DNA of 27,500 nt. Source: Botryococcus braunii (lineage: Eukaryota; Chlorophyta; Trebouxiophyceae). The stretch covers positions 107,501 through 135,000 of the forward strand of contig KV908531.1 in NCBI GenBank assembly GCA_002005505.1, read 5' to 3'. A program made the translations under genes and the position numbers. Shown here piece by piece: positions 12,901 through 27,500 of this stretch (its first letter is position 1; each line of letters begins with the position of its first letter). The notes under the pieces were generated by a model. That model did not search any database, had not been told where the DNA came from, and worked only from the letters and a program-made list of their open reading frames with translations.

Positions 12901-15900
12901 GGAAATCTCCTGTACATTATGTACTTGTCCCATGTTGAGCAGTATCTTAACACTATACCGATCCCTACACGATTATTTAACAATATCCAATGGATGTTCC
13001 ATCTATAGATGTTATAAATCGTGGAGTTATTGGTATAGTGTCAACATGGGACAAGTTTGGTTGTGTATCTTCCTCTTCAAGAAGACCCCCTAATTTACTT
13101 GGTTTGGGAATAGCACGAGCTTGGAAGAAGAATCCGTACCAGGCATGTTCTCGGATTGCTTTCCATATTTCAAAATACGTCATCGACATCCTTCATCATC
13201 TTTCATTGTCTGACTGACGCCCCCCCCTCCCCCCCCAACCCCGGGGGAGCTGCGCAGCATGCCACCCCTTTCGCTCTTGCAACCTCTTCCCCTCTTGTTA
13301 TTGCTTGCGCATGTTGTTCACATAAATCCATGTCCCGATATGAAATTCTGACAGGCATGCTTGCAATATGCATACATCGTTTTGTCTGGAGGGCTTATAC
13401 GTCCCCTGGAGCGCTCGCTAGCGCTGTCCATGTCAGTCGTTAGGAGCATACGTTAAGCTGGCCGTGAACATATTCATCATGGCTGTTTGTGATCGCCAAC
13501 ATCTGTCTTGAGGGCCGCAGGAAGTGGCGGGTGTTGGATCAATCAAACAAGTTCAGATAAAGGGGCAGAACAGCGACTGGCAGGGAATGAACAACTATTG
13601 GTACGCCATGTTTCTAGAATTTTTCAGATCTGCCCCAATGATATGCTGTTGGGATCTCAAATTATGTGGAATGCACCACGTGGCTGTCAGCCCACCTGCT
13701 TTTGAAATGTGCAGAGCGTCTTTGTTTTTGGATACTGACATGTTAAACTCTCGAGCTTGGCAAGAACTTGCATTTAGGGAGCATATTTCTTGCAACATCA
13801 TCCGGAGGCAGGCACGAGTGATCTGGGGTTTCTATAAATAATGATCATATGGCTGGCCATGTTGGCAGCGACATCGTTTGGGTGAGGTAAATAAATTTAT
13901 AAAGTGGTACGTGATTTGATGAAGGCACATTGGGTGGTGTTTAAACGTTTCCGTGATGTGATGAAGGCACATTGGGTGGTGTTTAAACGTTAGTTAACTG
14001 TACAATTTATTACATAATGTACATTTGCTGCAAGACAAGGTATCCACACCTGCAGCAAGGCGGTGTCTTAAAACTGATTTGTGAGGATAGGATTCCCTGC
14101 AAAATCTCGTGCATGTGAGATGTGATATGTAGGAGTGTCGGCCCTGATACGATCTTTTCATGGGGAAATAGGCATCCATTCAAAAGTCATCTGTTCTGAG
14201 AATACATGAATATATACTACTAAGACACCGCCCCACATATATGCATAAGCGCTGCAATATAAACACCTTCATGCTCCTGTGCAGGGGTGCCGCTTGGGAG
14301 CTGGGCACCACTCCCCACCCACCTCTGGATATCCGTGTTGTTGACTCAACTGGAAGAGAGGTAAGCGGTGATGATGTCCACGTCAGCTAATGAGCTTTCA
14401 TAAGGGAAAGCGTTCGTGATGTTGCTGATTTCATGAGGCGGCTATATGAAGGAGTCCGCATTAGTTGTCGGTCTTAGTGACTTCTATGCCAAACGCGTTC
14501 TGCATAAAAGCGGTGTAGTCCGATACTTACAAGGTATGGTAATACTGACAAGCAATGTATTGTAACCGTGCGTACGCGTGGTTACATTACATGCTTGTCA
14601 GTAACGGTATTCCTTGCTGCTTTAATTCGGGGAACCGTCATGAAGAATGTCTTCGGGGTTGATCAATGAGTATATGGTTAGTATGCGAAGGTTACCTTAG
14701 TATATTCATATGCTTAAATCCCCCCCTTTCCTCGCGCCCCAAGAGCGGTTGGCGCACGCATGTGCCCACATATGCGTCCGTGCGCGAGTGTGTTAGCATG
14801 CAGTGCACTGGCGAACAGTTACCAATCGGATGCAGAAGATATCAAAGAGATTAAGGCAAACGAGATCAAGAGATTAAGCAGGGGGCTGGGGAAGCATGCA
14901 GGTCACGGCCTTTGGTGCAATCAAAGCTGATGGCCAGATTGGGACTTTGCCCTTGGGGGTTCAGTTCTCGTTCTCCAGTGTTCCGAGGGCAGATTTTAAT
15001 GCTGATGCTTCAACCAGTGGATCAGCTTCTGCTTCTGCAAGTGCTGGAGGGGCGTCTGCCTTGGCTTCCAGCGACCAGTCATCTGCGTCAGCAGTGGTGG
15101 GTCTCAGTTGCTGTCCCGGCTTCTTTATCTTCAGTTTGGTTACTTAAAACCAAACTGAACTGCTGCTGCTGCTGCTCGTGTTTTTGGGGGGGGGGGGGGG
15201 GGGGGCAGCCCCGGTTGCTGTATACAGTCTAAGGCTTAAGCGCTTAAGCATGCTTAAGAAAAGCAAAGCTTGCTGCATGGTGGGGATGGCACGTTTTGAA
15301 TAAACGCTGGTATACAACGTATTACGTCAGTTTTAATTTTAACCCCCCCCCTTTAGATGATTTGGATCGCAAGACTTTTGAGGCTCATGCAAGCATCTAA
15401 CCTGCTTGTTACTGGGGTTCGGCAGCTCGAGGCAATGCTCTTTAACATAGTGTTTTGTGGTGAATGAGTTTCTGGGGGTAATGATCATCAAGGGGGTCAT
15501 GACCACGGCCAACGCTCATGAACGGCATATGGCCGCAATACTGAGAGCGTAGACCACTTCACTGAGAGGAAGGGCACCAATGGCGCTGTTATAACAAATT
15601 AGTTCAAAGACAGCAAGACTGAGGTGGTGCGTCATCAGTATCGGGGCTTATATGCACATCCAATTTAGCAAGACAAAGTCGGCACCTCGTCGAGTTTTCA
15701 CAGATCATCCTAGAGCTCCTGAATTTGCTCGATTACATTGCAATATATCCTGAAGTGGTGCGGCTGGGCGTGTTTAAGGTTTCAGCTTTTGCCGGACCTG
15801 AAGATGGAAGCGTGTCCAACGGATCCTCAGGTTCAAGTTCAGATTCAGATCCCATTCCTTGCATTACAGCCTTCCAAGGAACCACAGTCAACCCACAGAA

Positions 15901-16682
15901 CTGCGCCACTGAAGGAAGCAGCAGCTCTAGACCCTCATCGTCGCCTTCTTCCAGAAATTCGTCGTTATCTACCGGAAGTCCCTCAACCTCAACAGGTGAC
16001 GCCCACACCCTCCCCCGCAGGCACTGCACGAGCGGTGCCCAATCGGCTGGTATTATTTTTTTTTGAATCTTCTCGGTAGTGATGCGCTTCAAGCACTCGA
16101 CAAGTGTTTTCCTCTTTGCTACTGCTGTCCAAATACTTTTGATCATGCCACACTGTTGAATGAGCCCTGCTGTGTAAAGGTTTTCTGCATTGCTCACACG
16201 ACACGCACGTGCAGTCCGTGATGTGCTCTGCACACACATCCTACCTTTGGGGACACTGGGGGTCAACATCAGATCCCCTCGAGATCTGGGGGCCTGCAAC
16301 TTTCCTGATCAGCTTTTGCTTGCATGTGCACGTAGCTGTAATAATCTGTGCTAATGGTCGTCAGATTTGGCAGGTACGGGATCGAAGAGCAGTCCTCCAC
16401 CCTCCTCTTCTGGTTCAAATTCTGGCTCTCCACCTCCTCCATCCTCATCTGGTTCGAGTCCCTCACCTCCGCCTTCGACTTCTGGATCTTCCCAGGCACC
16501 GCCGCCATCTGCCTCACCACCACCTCCTCCCCCACCACAGAGCTTCGGCTCGTATGTGCAAAGCACCCTCCGTGGTAGTGGTGGGTGCCCGATTCCGTGT
16601 TTTTCTTTTTTCCTTTTTATAGAGGTCTGTCCAAAACTTTCTACAGATACTGTTGTTGGCACACGCGCGCGGGCGTGCGCGC

Positions 16683-16756
<74 letters not shown>

Positions 16757-18078
16757 GTGTGCGTGTGCGTGTGCGTGTGTGCGCGCGTGCTTGCGTGGGT
16801 GCGTGCGCGCGCGTGGGCGTGCGCGCGTGCATGGGGGAAGCGTATGTGGGGGGAAGGCGAGCGCGAGGAGGCTCCTGTGCATGTCTGTTTCTCTTCTTCA
16901 TTTGCATGCAGGACGTTGATCCCATGGCCAGACCGTGCTGGTAAGGTGTCCTACCTACCTGCTGCGTACTGGTAATGGATGTATTTCTTTTCCAGAAGCA
17001 TGCGATGCCCTGCACTTCCGCGGTTCGGGATGTTTGTCTCACCCATATAAGTTACATGCTCTGCCCCATTCAGGTTCACCATGGACCCCAGGAACCTGGG
17101 GAGGCAGCCCCGCATCTCCGTCCCCTTCGCCACCTCCTCCCTCGTCCCCCTCCTCGTCAGGAAACTGCTACTGTGATGACCAACAACCCCCTGGAGGATA
17201 CAGCTGTTACCAGCAGGTATAGCGGACCTCACTTGGCAAGAATATTTTGCATCCTATAGTTTCTGCAGGACCTAGCTAGTGTAAATCTTACGCAACCAAA
17301 ACTGACTGTGGTATTCTTTCACAGAAATCTGCGATGTGCTATGTGTTAGATGTGGGATGAGTTGCTCAATGTGCATGCTCAGGCAGGAGAGTTGTGGCAG
17401 TCTTTCAGAAGAAATTTTATTTATATTAGTGGCATCAGTAGAAGTTTCATGAATGTTTTGTCGCATCCTCTGAGCGTCGCATCCTCCGGGCGTCGATCCC
17501 CCGGGCGTCATGACCCCTCAGACGCAAGTGCCTGTGTGATGTCGGTTGGGTTGGGGGGGGGGGGGGGGGAGTGTGGGTGAGTGTGGGCTCGGGCGGGCGG
17601 GGGGGCGTTTGGGGGGGGGGGGGTGCTGGGTACGTGCGTGCGTGCCGGGGGTTTTTTTTGTTGGGCCGCCGGGGGGGGGGGGGGGGGGGATGCGTGATCA
17701 CGACATTGCCCCGGGCCCCGCCCCCGGGGGGGGGGGGGGGGGGGCACCTAGGGACATTTGTATCTTGGCTGCGCTATCCAGCACGTAGATTGCGCCATTG
17801 ATTGTTTACACTGAATGCATCGCTGCAATCATTCTGGAGTGGCCGTTCAACCTTTCTTACAGTTGTGTATTTAAATGTGCACTTGTAGATTGCCAAGTTC
17901 AACGGCCGGGCTTAGTTGTGCTGTCAGCCTTATTCCTCCATTGTCTTACATGTGAAAGGCGGGACTTGGGGACGTGCAGAAGCAGTTTGGCGGTTGCTCT
18001 CAGTCCTGGATGTGGCTGTGGAGCCAAGACAGGCCAAAAGGGTACTGCGCACGGACGTGCGGCTACTGCTCTTGTTGA
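9923..18078 (+). CDS. Secreted expansin with Ser/Pro-rich linker and C-terminal Cys-rich module (12 exons)
   Basis: Exons: 9923-10120, 10452-10561, 10786-10831, 11723-11833, 12739-12867, 13521-13600, 14285-14360, 14902-15100, 15786-15995, 16374-16574, 17074-17216, 17980-18078 (TGA 18076-18078); about 533 aa. Residues 1-33 look like a signal peptide (Leu/Ala-rich core 17-28). The GH45-like expansin domain (about 40-170) has ATHYGG (T46), GGCGYG (67-72), NGCGQCFQVEC (100-110), ITDACPEC with D136, and HMD with D147. A CBM63-like domain (about 177-260) has W192, W218, W225 and W229. A Ser-rich then Ser/Pro-rich linker (about 280-483) leads to a Cys module (485-533). Expansins loosen plant-type cell walls without hydrolysis; action in the wall is inferred. 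The exon 8 donor (15100, phase 1) and exon 10 donor (16574 or 16580, same phase) are the least certain joins. Exon 3 is only 46 bp. Everything is in frame with no disabling change. Confidence 0.93.
13910..13991 (+). repeat. Tandem 40-bp duplication, period 42
   Basis: Copies 13910-13949 and 13952-13991 are identical but for one base (GTGATTTG against GTGATGTG). Each contains GATGAAGGCACATTGGG and ends GTTTAAACGTT. It lies in intron 6 of the expansin gene (13601-14284). It has two copies only and no obvious function. Confidence 0.95.
14543..14603. repeat. Inverted repeat (hairpin) in expansin intron 7
   Basis: The left arm begins TACTGACAAGCA at 14543 and the right arm ends TGCTTGTCAGTA at 14603. 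Arms of about 24-25 bases pair with only one or two small slips around a loop of about 12 bases centred on CGTACG. Flanks (about 14531-14542 and 14604-14615) add weaker pairing. It lies in intron 7 (14361-14901), sense orientation. Confidence 0.85.
15186..15205 (+). repeat. 20-G homopolymer in expansin intron 8
   Basis: A run of 20 consecutive G follows a short (GCT)n stretch in intron 8 (15101-15785). A few bases downstream, at about 15233-15265, the words CTTAAG/GCTTAAGC recur in palindromic arrangement. Confidence 0.9.
16666..16835. repeat. GT/GC alternating purine-pyrimidine microsatellite
   Basis: (GT)n of about 68 bp from 16684, flanked on both sides by GCGC-rich alternating sequence, lies in intron 10 of the expansin gene. 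The length and strict alternation favour Z-DNA formation in principle. The open Cys/Val frames here are artefacts. Confidence 0.95.
17166..18078 (+). other. Exons encoding the C-terminal Cys-rich module of the expansin
   Basis: This is a sub-feature of the expansin gene, split between 17166-17216 and 17980-18078 by a phase-0 intron. It reads [17 protein letters not shown], then [11 protein letters not shown], then [12 protein letters not shown] before the stop. Cysteines fall at residues 485, 487, 498, 507, 524, 528, 531 and 533. The pattern C-x-PP-x-C-x-QQ-x-G-x-C-x-WM ... GYC-x-C-x-C recalls ShK-like or carbohydrate-binding Cys modules that I associate with green-algal glycoside hydrolases and other extracellular proteins. 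The role as a wall- or carbohydrate-binding tether is inference. That the motif resumes exactly across the splice supports the join. Confidence 0.85.
17553..17744 (+). repeat. Cluster of four long G homopolymers
   Basis: G runs of about 17 (17553-17569), 13 (17611-17623), 19 (17671-17689) and 19 (17726-17744) lie within 192 bp in the last intron of the expansin gene (17217-17979), on the sense strand. Intramolecular G-quadruplex formation in the transcript is possible. Run lengths may be unreliable from sequencing. Confidence 0.9.
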
Positions 18079-18805
18079 GGAGTTTTGTGGGACGTAAATC
18101 ATGAACCTTTACGAACGAACGGGGTATTTACCTAGCATCGATATGTGTACAGGTCGGGTTCCGTACGCGCCCCTGTACCAGAGCACTCACATGTCATCGG
18201 TCTAATAATGTTAGAGGGGAGTAGCTATAGCTATACATATACCCGCAGCTGCATACAAGGTGACGTGGATTATCAACTTAGAAGCTTCTTAGAAGCTTAA
18301 GCGGATATAGACCCCGACGTGTGGGGATTTGCTGGTGAGGTTTCTCTCTGGCGGAGGTTTGGGAAGGATCATATATGATCATTCCCATCACCTGTACAGC
18401 AGGTGGTGTAGCTGGTACCATCTGGTACCAGGCGAGTGTGATTTTGATGGTCATTTCACTAGATGTGACCTCCAAAACCACGCAAAAGTGGAGTTCATTC
18501 TAGCCCGTTAAGTGCAGACTGAATAACGTAGATCTAGTTCAATTCAAGGCAAGCTCTTGGTGTCATTTCAAGTTGCCGAATGGTCCCGGTCAAGGTGGCC
18601 TACGTGTCAACAAGCCGTTACAGCGTGTGGGCCAATTGGCTTCGCCGGAAATGAAAGTGGGTGTGAATATTGAAGATTGTGCTGAAGCGCGGGCATCAAA
18701 CAGCATATGTACGTACTAGGGCATGTAGCTGATACCTTAGGGCGTGCGCATACACGCAGCGCTGCCATCATTGCATTCTTGGATTGCGGATGGCACCAAA
18801 TTATT

Positions 18806-18835
18806 GGTCCATTGCCTAGATCTAGGCAATGGACC
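18806..18835. repeat. Perfect 30-bp palindrome
   Basis: Arms of 15 bases with no spacer are centred on AGATCT (left arm begins GGTCCATTGCC). Each arm is the exact reverse complement of the other. Confidence 0.97.
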
Positions 18836-19795
18836 GGGGATGACTTGCTATAATGATCTGTAGACGATCATTGCAGGGGCGCGTCAACTTCGCCCCTTGC
18901 AAGGGCGGGACGCACACACACAAAGAAATCTTTTGCCGGGTTTCCTTAGGTCGTATGATCCTAAGGTCGTATGTAGGAATCCCTCGGCGTCTTTTTTTGG
19001 ACTTGGAGCTGTCTTGGCAGTGGCAGTTGCCTGCGGATCTGGAACGCACTCGAGTGAGCTTGAGTGAGCTGCCGTGCCTAAAAAGTTAAGGGCTCTTCTT
19101 CAATTCAATGTTCTCCCGCGTAGCGCAGTAGCTACTGCTTCTGGCTAAAAGCTCAAGTGGTAGAGTAAAATGTATGATTTGGAACCAATTCAGCCATATG
19201 CATTCTAGAGGCATCTGGCCCTGAAGCTTCAGGGTCCTTGAGGGCTGTTTCTTTCTTTTATATTGTTTTCAATTCTTGTTGTTTTCGCAAGTGGAGGTCT
19301 AAGTCCAAGGGGAGGATGAAGTCGTGGAAGTCTTTGTAGAATGAAGCTCCTTGGTCTAACGTCAAGTAAACCCCAGATCGAGGAATACATCAGCACCGAT
19401 GTACATGTGCGTTGCCAAGCTTAAGGGTACCCGGTCATGACGTCATGAACTCTGGACCATTCGAATGGAATTCCTTAATGAATTCAGTTAAACCGTTGTG
19501 CAGACCATCTCTTGGTCGGACAGTCACTGCATTGTTGCAACCTTCTGCATCTCAAAGCATGCGGAATAAGCTACCATGTTGGAACGCCTTGAGGGTATAG
19601 TTTGTCCTAGTTAAACAATTGCGCGTCCCCCCACGGCTGAAGGGAAAGGGTTTGAGAGCATGTTCGCCATACGAGCTGTACTTTCATCAGCCATATATGT
19701 GTGCTATCCAGCTACACCAGGAGTTCTTGATATCCATGAATTCTGGAGAACGCCATGGGGTTGTTCCAATCGAGTGTTGCAACGTTGTACGTTGT

Positions 19796-19815
19796 ATGTA
19801 GAGTTAACTCTACAT
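19796..19815. repeat. Perfect 20-bp palindrome
   Basis: ATGTAGAGTT is followed at once by its exact reverse complement AACTCTACAT, with no spacer. Confidence 0.96.
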
Positions 19816-20216
19816 GTACAGATCTGTCTCCTTGAAGTTTTGTAGCCCAAGGGATGGGTTGGCCCTCCCCTGGTCTCCCATTTGTGCATGGAGAGTTCTC
19901 AATGCATCCTCCGTATGGCCTGGGAAGAGGTGTACAATTGCAGCAACCCTTCATGCAAAATCCTTGATGCAATGTTGAGGTCATTCAGCTCGAGACCGAC
20001 GTGTCAGTGGTCACGAGCTAAGATGCTGAGCTTGTGTCGGCGCTACAATTGTAAATCCTGGGAATTTGCAAATTCCCGTGATTTGAGTACTTTAACAGTG
20101 GCACTAGATACCTAGTGCTATAGTGCCTTTAGGGGCGCTAGGGCTACAGGCTAGGGGCCTATGTGCCTATAGGCCTATTTTGGACGCGCTGGCTACAGGT
20201 TAACATTCCGAGGAGG

Positions 20217-20450
20217 GATCTGCACGTGCCATACACTAGTGGCCCGGGTACCAATGTTTCGAATTCATCGGAACAAACAGGCATACGGTTTCGTAACGAA
20301 TCCGAGGCCCGGATCCTGGATCCCATCGCGATCCATTCGAAACCATGGTACCCGTGCTACTACTGATTGACCTCCAGAGATATCCTGCAGCGATGGTGAC
20401 AATTGTGATCCGCACGTGCCATAGACCTCCAGAGATGTCTTGCAAGTACA
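20217..20450. repeat. Compound repeat block: inverted arms plus direct repeats
   Basis: GGGTACCAATGTTTCGAA (about 20247) pairs with the complement of TTCGAAACCATGGTACCC (ending about 20354), giving arms of about 24 bases around 60 bases of spacer. GAT(C/C)(T/C)GCACGTGCCATA recurs at about 20217 and 20407. GACCTCCAGAGATRTC recurs at about 20370 and 20426. The cluster is compact, non-coding and of unknown origin, perhaps the remains of a foldback element. Confidence 0.75.
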
Positions 20451-20631
20451 CGTGCCCACACAGAGCATTTGCATGTTCCGGAGAAGCGGAAGTGGTGTTA
20501 GAAGTCAGGAGTCAGGGATTTTCGACTTCCGGAAGTTCGCGGCGTATCAGTTCCGGTTTGCGTACTGCAGATAAACATGATGGCAGATAAGATATAAGGT
20601 ACATACTGCATTGTGGATAAGGGGAATTTCG

Positions 20632-20703
20632 ACGTCCCCGCGGGAACACGTACATACGTATGTAGTTTTAACGTCCCCGCTCAAACACCTACATACGCAT
20701 GTA
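20632..20703 (+). repeat. Tandem 33-bp duplication, period 39
   Basis: Units 20632-20664 and 20671-20703 both begin ACGTCCCCGC and end with TACATACG then ATGTA, differing at about five positions. Confidence 0.85.
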
Positions 20704-21622
20704 CAGCAGAGGCAGTTGTTGGGGTACACCTGTGTTAAGTACACTTTATGAAGCAGTGTTAATTGATTCAGGCCAAGGAGGTCATTTTTCAGTTATTCAG
20801 TTATTGTACATCCTTTGCAATCACATTTTATTTCGGTCTTCATTTTATTCAATCTTCAATGGGACATGGGAAAGGGTAGATAAGAGCAGGCCTAGGGGGG
20901 ATATGCAGTGGTTTGGATTAAATTTGTGTACGTACACGTTGTAAACAATGTTCAAGTCATGCAAGATGCATTATATATCTTCAGTACAGATGCGGAGGCA
21001 GCCACATGTGGCGGTGGCAGTGTACACCGCCCTGCCCGGCCGAGTGAGTATTGCGGGTCATCAATAAAAGGTTATCCAATCAAGACTATGTAGCTAGATA
21101 GGCTGTAGATACTCCTGTACAAAGGCTGTACATGCAATTCAATGTAAGTAGATGGGCTGTATAACAAGTACAGCACAGCTATACAGCTGTGCCAAGTACA
21201 TGTGCAGGCTGATGTGTGGCCCATGGGCTCTGTACGTACAGCTACATAGCTTGTGTTGGTGTAAGACACTAACGGTTTTGCTCTGGAAAACTCGCTTTGT
21301 AAGAGAGGTTGTTGACTTACGGTGCTTCCTTTTAATCATCCTTCCAATCTTGAGGTGTCAATAGTGCAAGTGGCCGACTATACAGACACAGCCATCACGT
21401 GCACGCATTCCAAGCACATGTATCCAGATGTTTCCACGTTGGTACCATCAAACATATTATGTATAACTACATATTTCTACATGTTGGCAGGTCTGTCCGA
21501 ACTTCAAGGGGGCTGGTTGGACGTAGTAGTAAAGACTGCGCACACTCCTGTGAGCCGGCATCAGCTCATTCCATTTCTTGTTCAGAGGGCGCAAAGTTAG
21601 CGCTGGATGTTTCCGGAAGTTT

Positions 21623-21648
21623 CATTAGTGACGGATCCGTCACTAATG
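21623..21648. repeat. Perfect 26-bp palindrome
   Basis: CATTAGTGACGGA is followed immediately by its reverse complement TCCGTCACTAATG, centred on GGATCC with no spacer. Confidence 0.97.
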
Positions 21649-21975
21649 GTTCTTCCCAATCAACTGGTCTCGCTTGCATTACGCTCCACTCTGGTCGTGG
21701 GGGCATGCATTTCTTTTCTTAACATACACGCATCTTGCATGCAAGATACATCAATGAATATCCAGGTGCTCATCTGAGTGTCGTCTGTAGAACGTCGTCT
21801 GTAGCTATACTTTGCATTGCTTTTCTGCATATCCAGCATCGATGCTTCTTTGTGGTATTCGGAAACATCCTCGCTGTACACTTCTGCTCATCCCTGAAGC
21901 CTTCATTACTTTGTGACATCTTAAAATGTCTCATAGGGGGAAAGGCAGGGAATCTTTCACATGTGCTTGATAAGT

Positions 21976-22072
21976 TCGATAAACGTATGTCAAAGAAGTT
22001 CCGGGTGATTTTGAGTCCCTCCATGGAGACCTTCAATATCACCAGGAACTTCTTTGTCATACACTTATCTGC
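21976..22072. repeat. Long imperfect palindrome (foldback), no loop
   Basis: The core is 21991-22056, starting CAAAGAAGTTCC, ending GGAACTTCTTTG and centred on CCATGG (22021-22026). The arms differ at six of about 33 positions. Pairing continues outward, with GATAA/TTATC and GTATG/CATAC in register, to about 21976 and 22072. It causes similar peptides to appear on both strands. It could be a foldback or MITE relic, or a precursor-like hairpin if transcribed. Confidence 0.85.
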
Positions 22073-22813
22073 AGCCGAGATCTAGAAAGTCTTTCAGCTG
22101 CTGCTGAGCTCCCTCAAACAAACGTCATCGCCGCCTTCACTGGCAGAGGGTATGCTGCCCACACCGGAAACTTCCATACGAATTCTTCAAGGTCGCAACC
22201 TGCACCATACGCATGACGTCATTATGGATATTCATCCAGATCTGTCTTTGAGATCGATGTTGGTGATGATGGCGATGATGATATACACACATCTGATATG
22301 ACCATCTACATGGCTGTATCTCATAAATGAGATACATCTTCGGAAGGCTTGCCTCAACAAGATCCACCAAATCAAAGTTTTGCTCAATGAAGTTTCAGGA
22401 AAGTTGACTTGTTTTTGCCAGTAAAGCAAAATAATTTTGCTAGACATGAAAAATAATGTGGGAAGTGATGTGGGAAGTGTTTAAAATGGGAAAAAGGGGG
22501 TGGGGGGGGGGGGGGCGAGTGATGAGATATCCATCTGTATGGGATTCTGCACTTTCCACCCCTGCCGGTACGAATCTGGTGGCGATATACACAAGATTTG
22601 ATCCGAAACCCATTGCACGAGACGATCATGACTTTGGACGGCATGCTACTGTTATTCTTGATTGACTTTTCATGGCTTATTAAATACTTAGGAATTTTGG
22701 ACCAGTGCACGTGGTGGAATGTCACAGTCCTGCTGGTTTAGTTCATTCCGCAAGTGTAACGGTGATCCGAGATAGCGAGGGTGCATGTACTTGTACCCTT
22801 TCCAACTCACAGT

Positions 22814-27231
<4,418 letters not shown>

Positions 27232-27280
27232 GTACACCCCCCCTCCCCCGGCCCTGCCGCCTCCCTACCCCTTCCCCCAC

Positions 27281-27500
<220 letters not shown>

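Larger units (their letters stand above)
18079..22813. other. Gene-poor intergenic region rich in palindromes
   Basis: About 4.7 kb lies between the expansin stop and the CNNM-like start. I recognise no coding exon on either strand. It holds an unusual number of perfect palindromes and inverted or direct repeats, listed separately, and many short hexamer-type palindromes. No transposase or reverse-transcriptase fragment is visible. The paired open frames near 21735-22085 (+) and 21770-22060 (-) look alike only because they cross a long palindrome. Confidence 0.5.

Noticed and set aside
15733..16299. 188-codon open frame antisense to expansin exon 9
   Set aside because: It is the shadow of the Ser-rich coding exon and runs into its intron; sense-strand phases and splice sites explain the region.
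19120..19210. tRNA-like text (AGCTCAAGTGGTAGAG, resembling an A box)
   Set aside because: No proper B box, no acceptor or anticodon stems can be paired; at most a decayed tRNA-derived repeat.
21399..21722. Ser-rich open frame with several Cys, considered as an exon
   Set aside because: No matching exons in phase, no family likeness, and part of it is a perfect palindrome.
21735..22085. Similar peptides on opposite strands, resembling a paired gene
   Set aside because: Explained by the long palindrome at 21976-22072; no family recognised.

Overview
The window reads as nuclear DNA from a eukaryote, most likely a streptophyte (charophyte) green alga. Three intron-rich genes lie on the + strand, and every splice junction I could place is GT-AG. 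The wide gaps are filled with microsatellites, G tracts, minisatellites and palindromes. There are no operons, no bacterial ribosome binding sites and no CRISPR array. The case for a green alga is an expansin with land-plant-type domains joined to a C-terminal cysteine module of a style I know from green-algal secreted proteins. The plant-like CNNM/DUF21 protein fits too. The genus is not determined; a large-genome charophyte is an inference.

Layout: 1-656 is non-coding upstream sequence. 657-4302 is a seven-exon short-chain dehydrogenase/reductase (about 397 aa, DHRSX/retinol-dehydrogenase-like), with complete cofactor and YxxxK motifs. 4303-9922 has no recognisable gene and holds a CT microsatellite of about 540 bp. 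9923-18078 is a twelve-exon secreted expansin (about 533 aa): signal peptide, GH45-like domain, CBM63-like domain, long Ser/Pro-rich linker, C-terminal Cys-rich module. 18079-22813 is a gene-poor stretch unusually dense in perfect and near-perfect palindromes. 22814 to beyond the right edge is the 5' part of a CNNM/DUF21-CBS membrane protein (seven exons, about 259 aa in the window). A 72-bp minisatellite starts at its exon 4 donor, and a TGAGTCA-rich minisatellite lies in intron 5.

The genes do not form an evident pathway. One is a probably membrane-associated NAD(P)-dependent oxidoreductase, one a cell-wall-loosening protein, and one a divalent-cation (probably Mg2+) transport or regulatory protein. 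They look like ordinary chromosomal neighbours. The most interesting points are the expansin/Cys-module architecture, the symmetric phase-1 linker exons, and the minisatellite that repeats a 5' splice site. All exon joins were made by eye from reading frame, splice consensus and family resemblance, with no transcript evidence.
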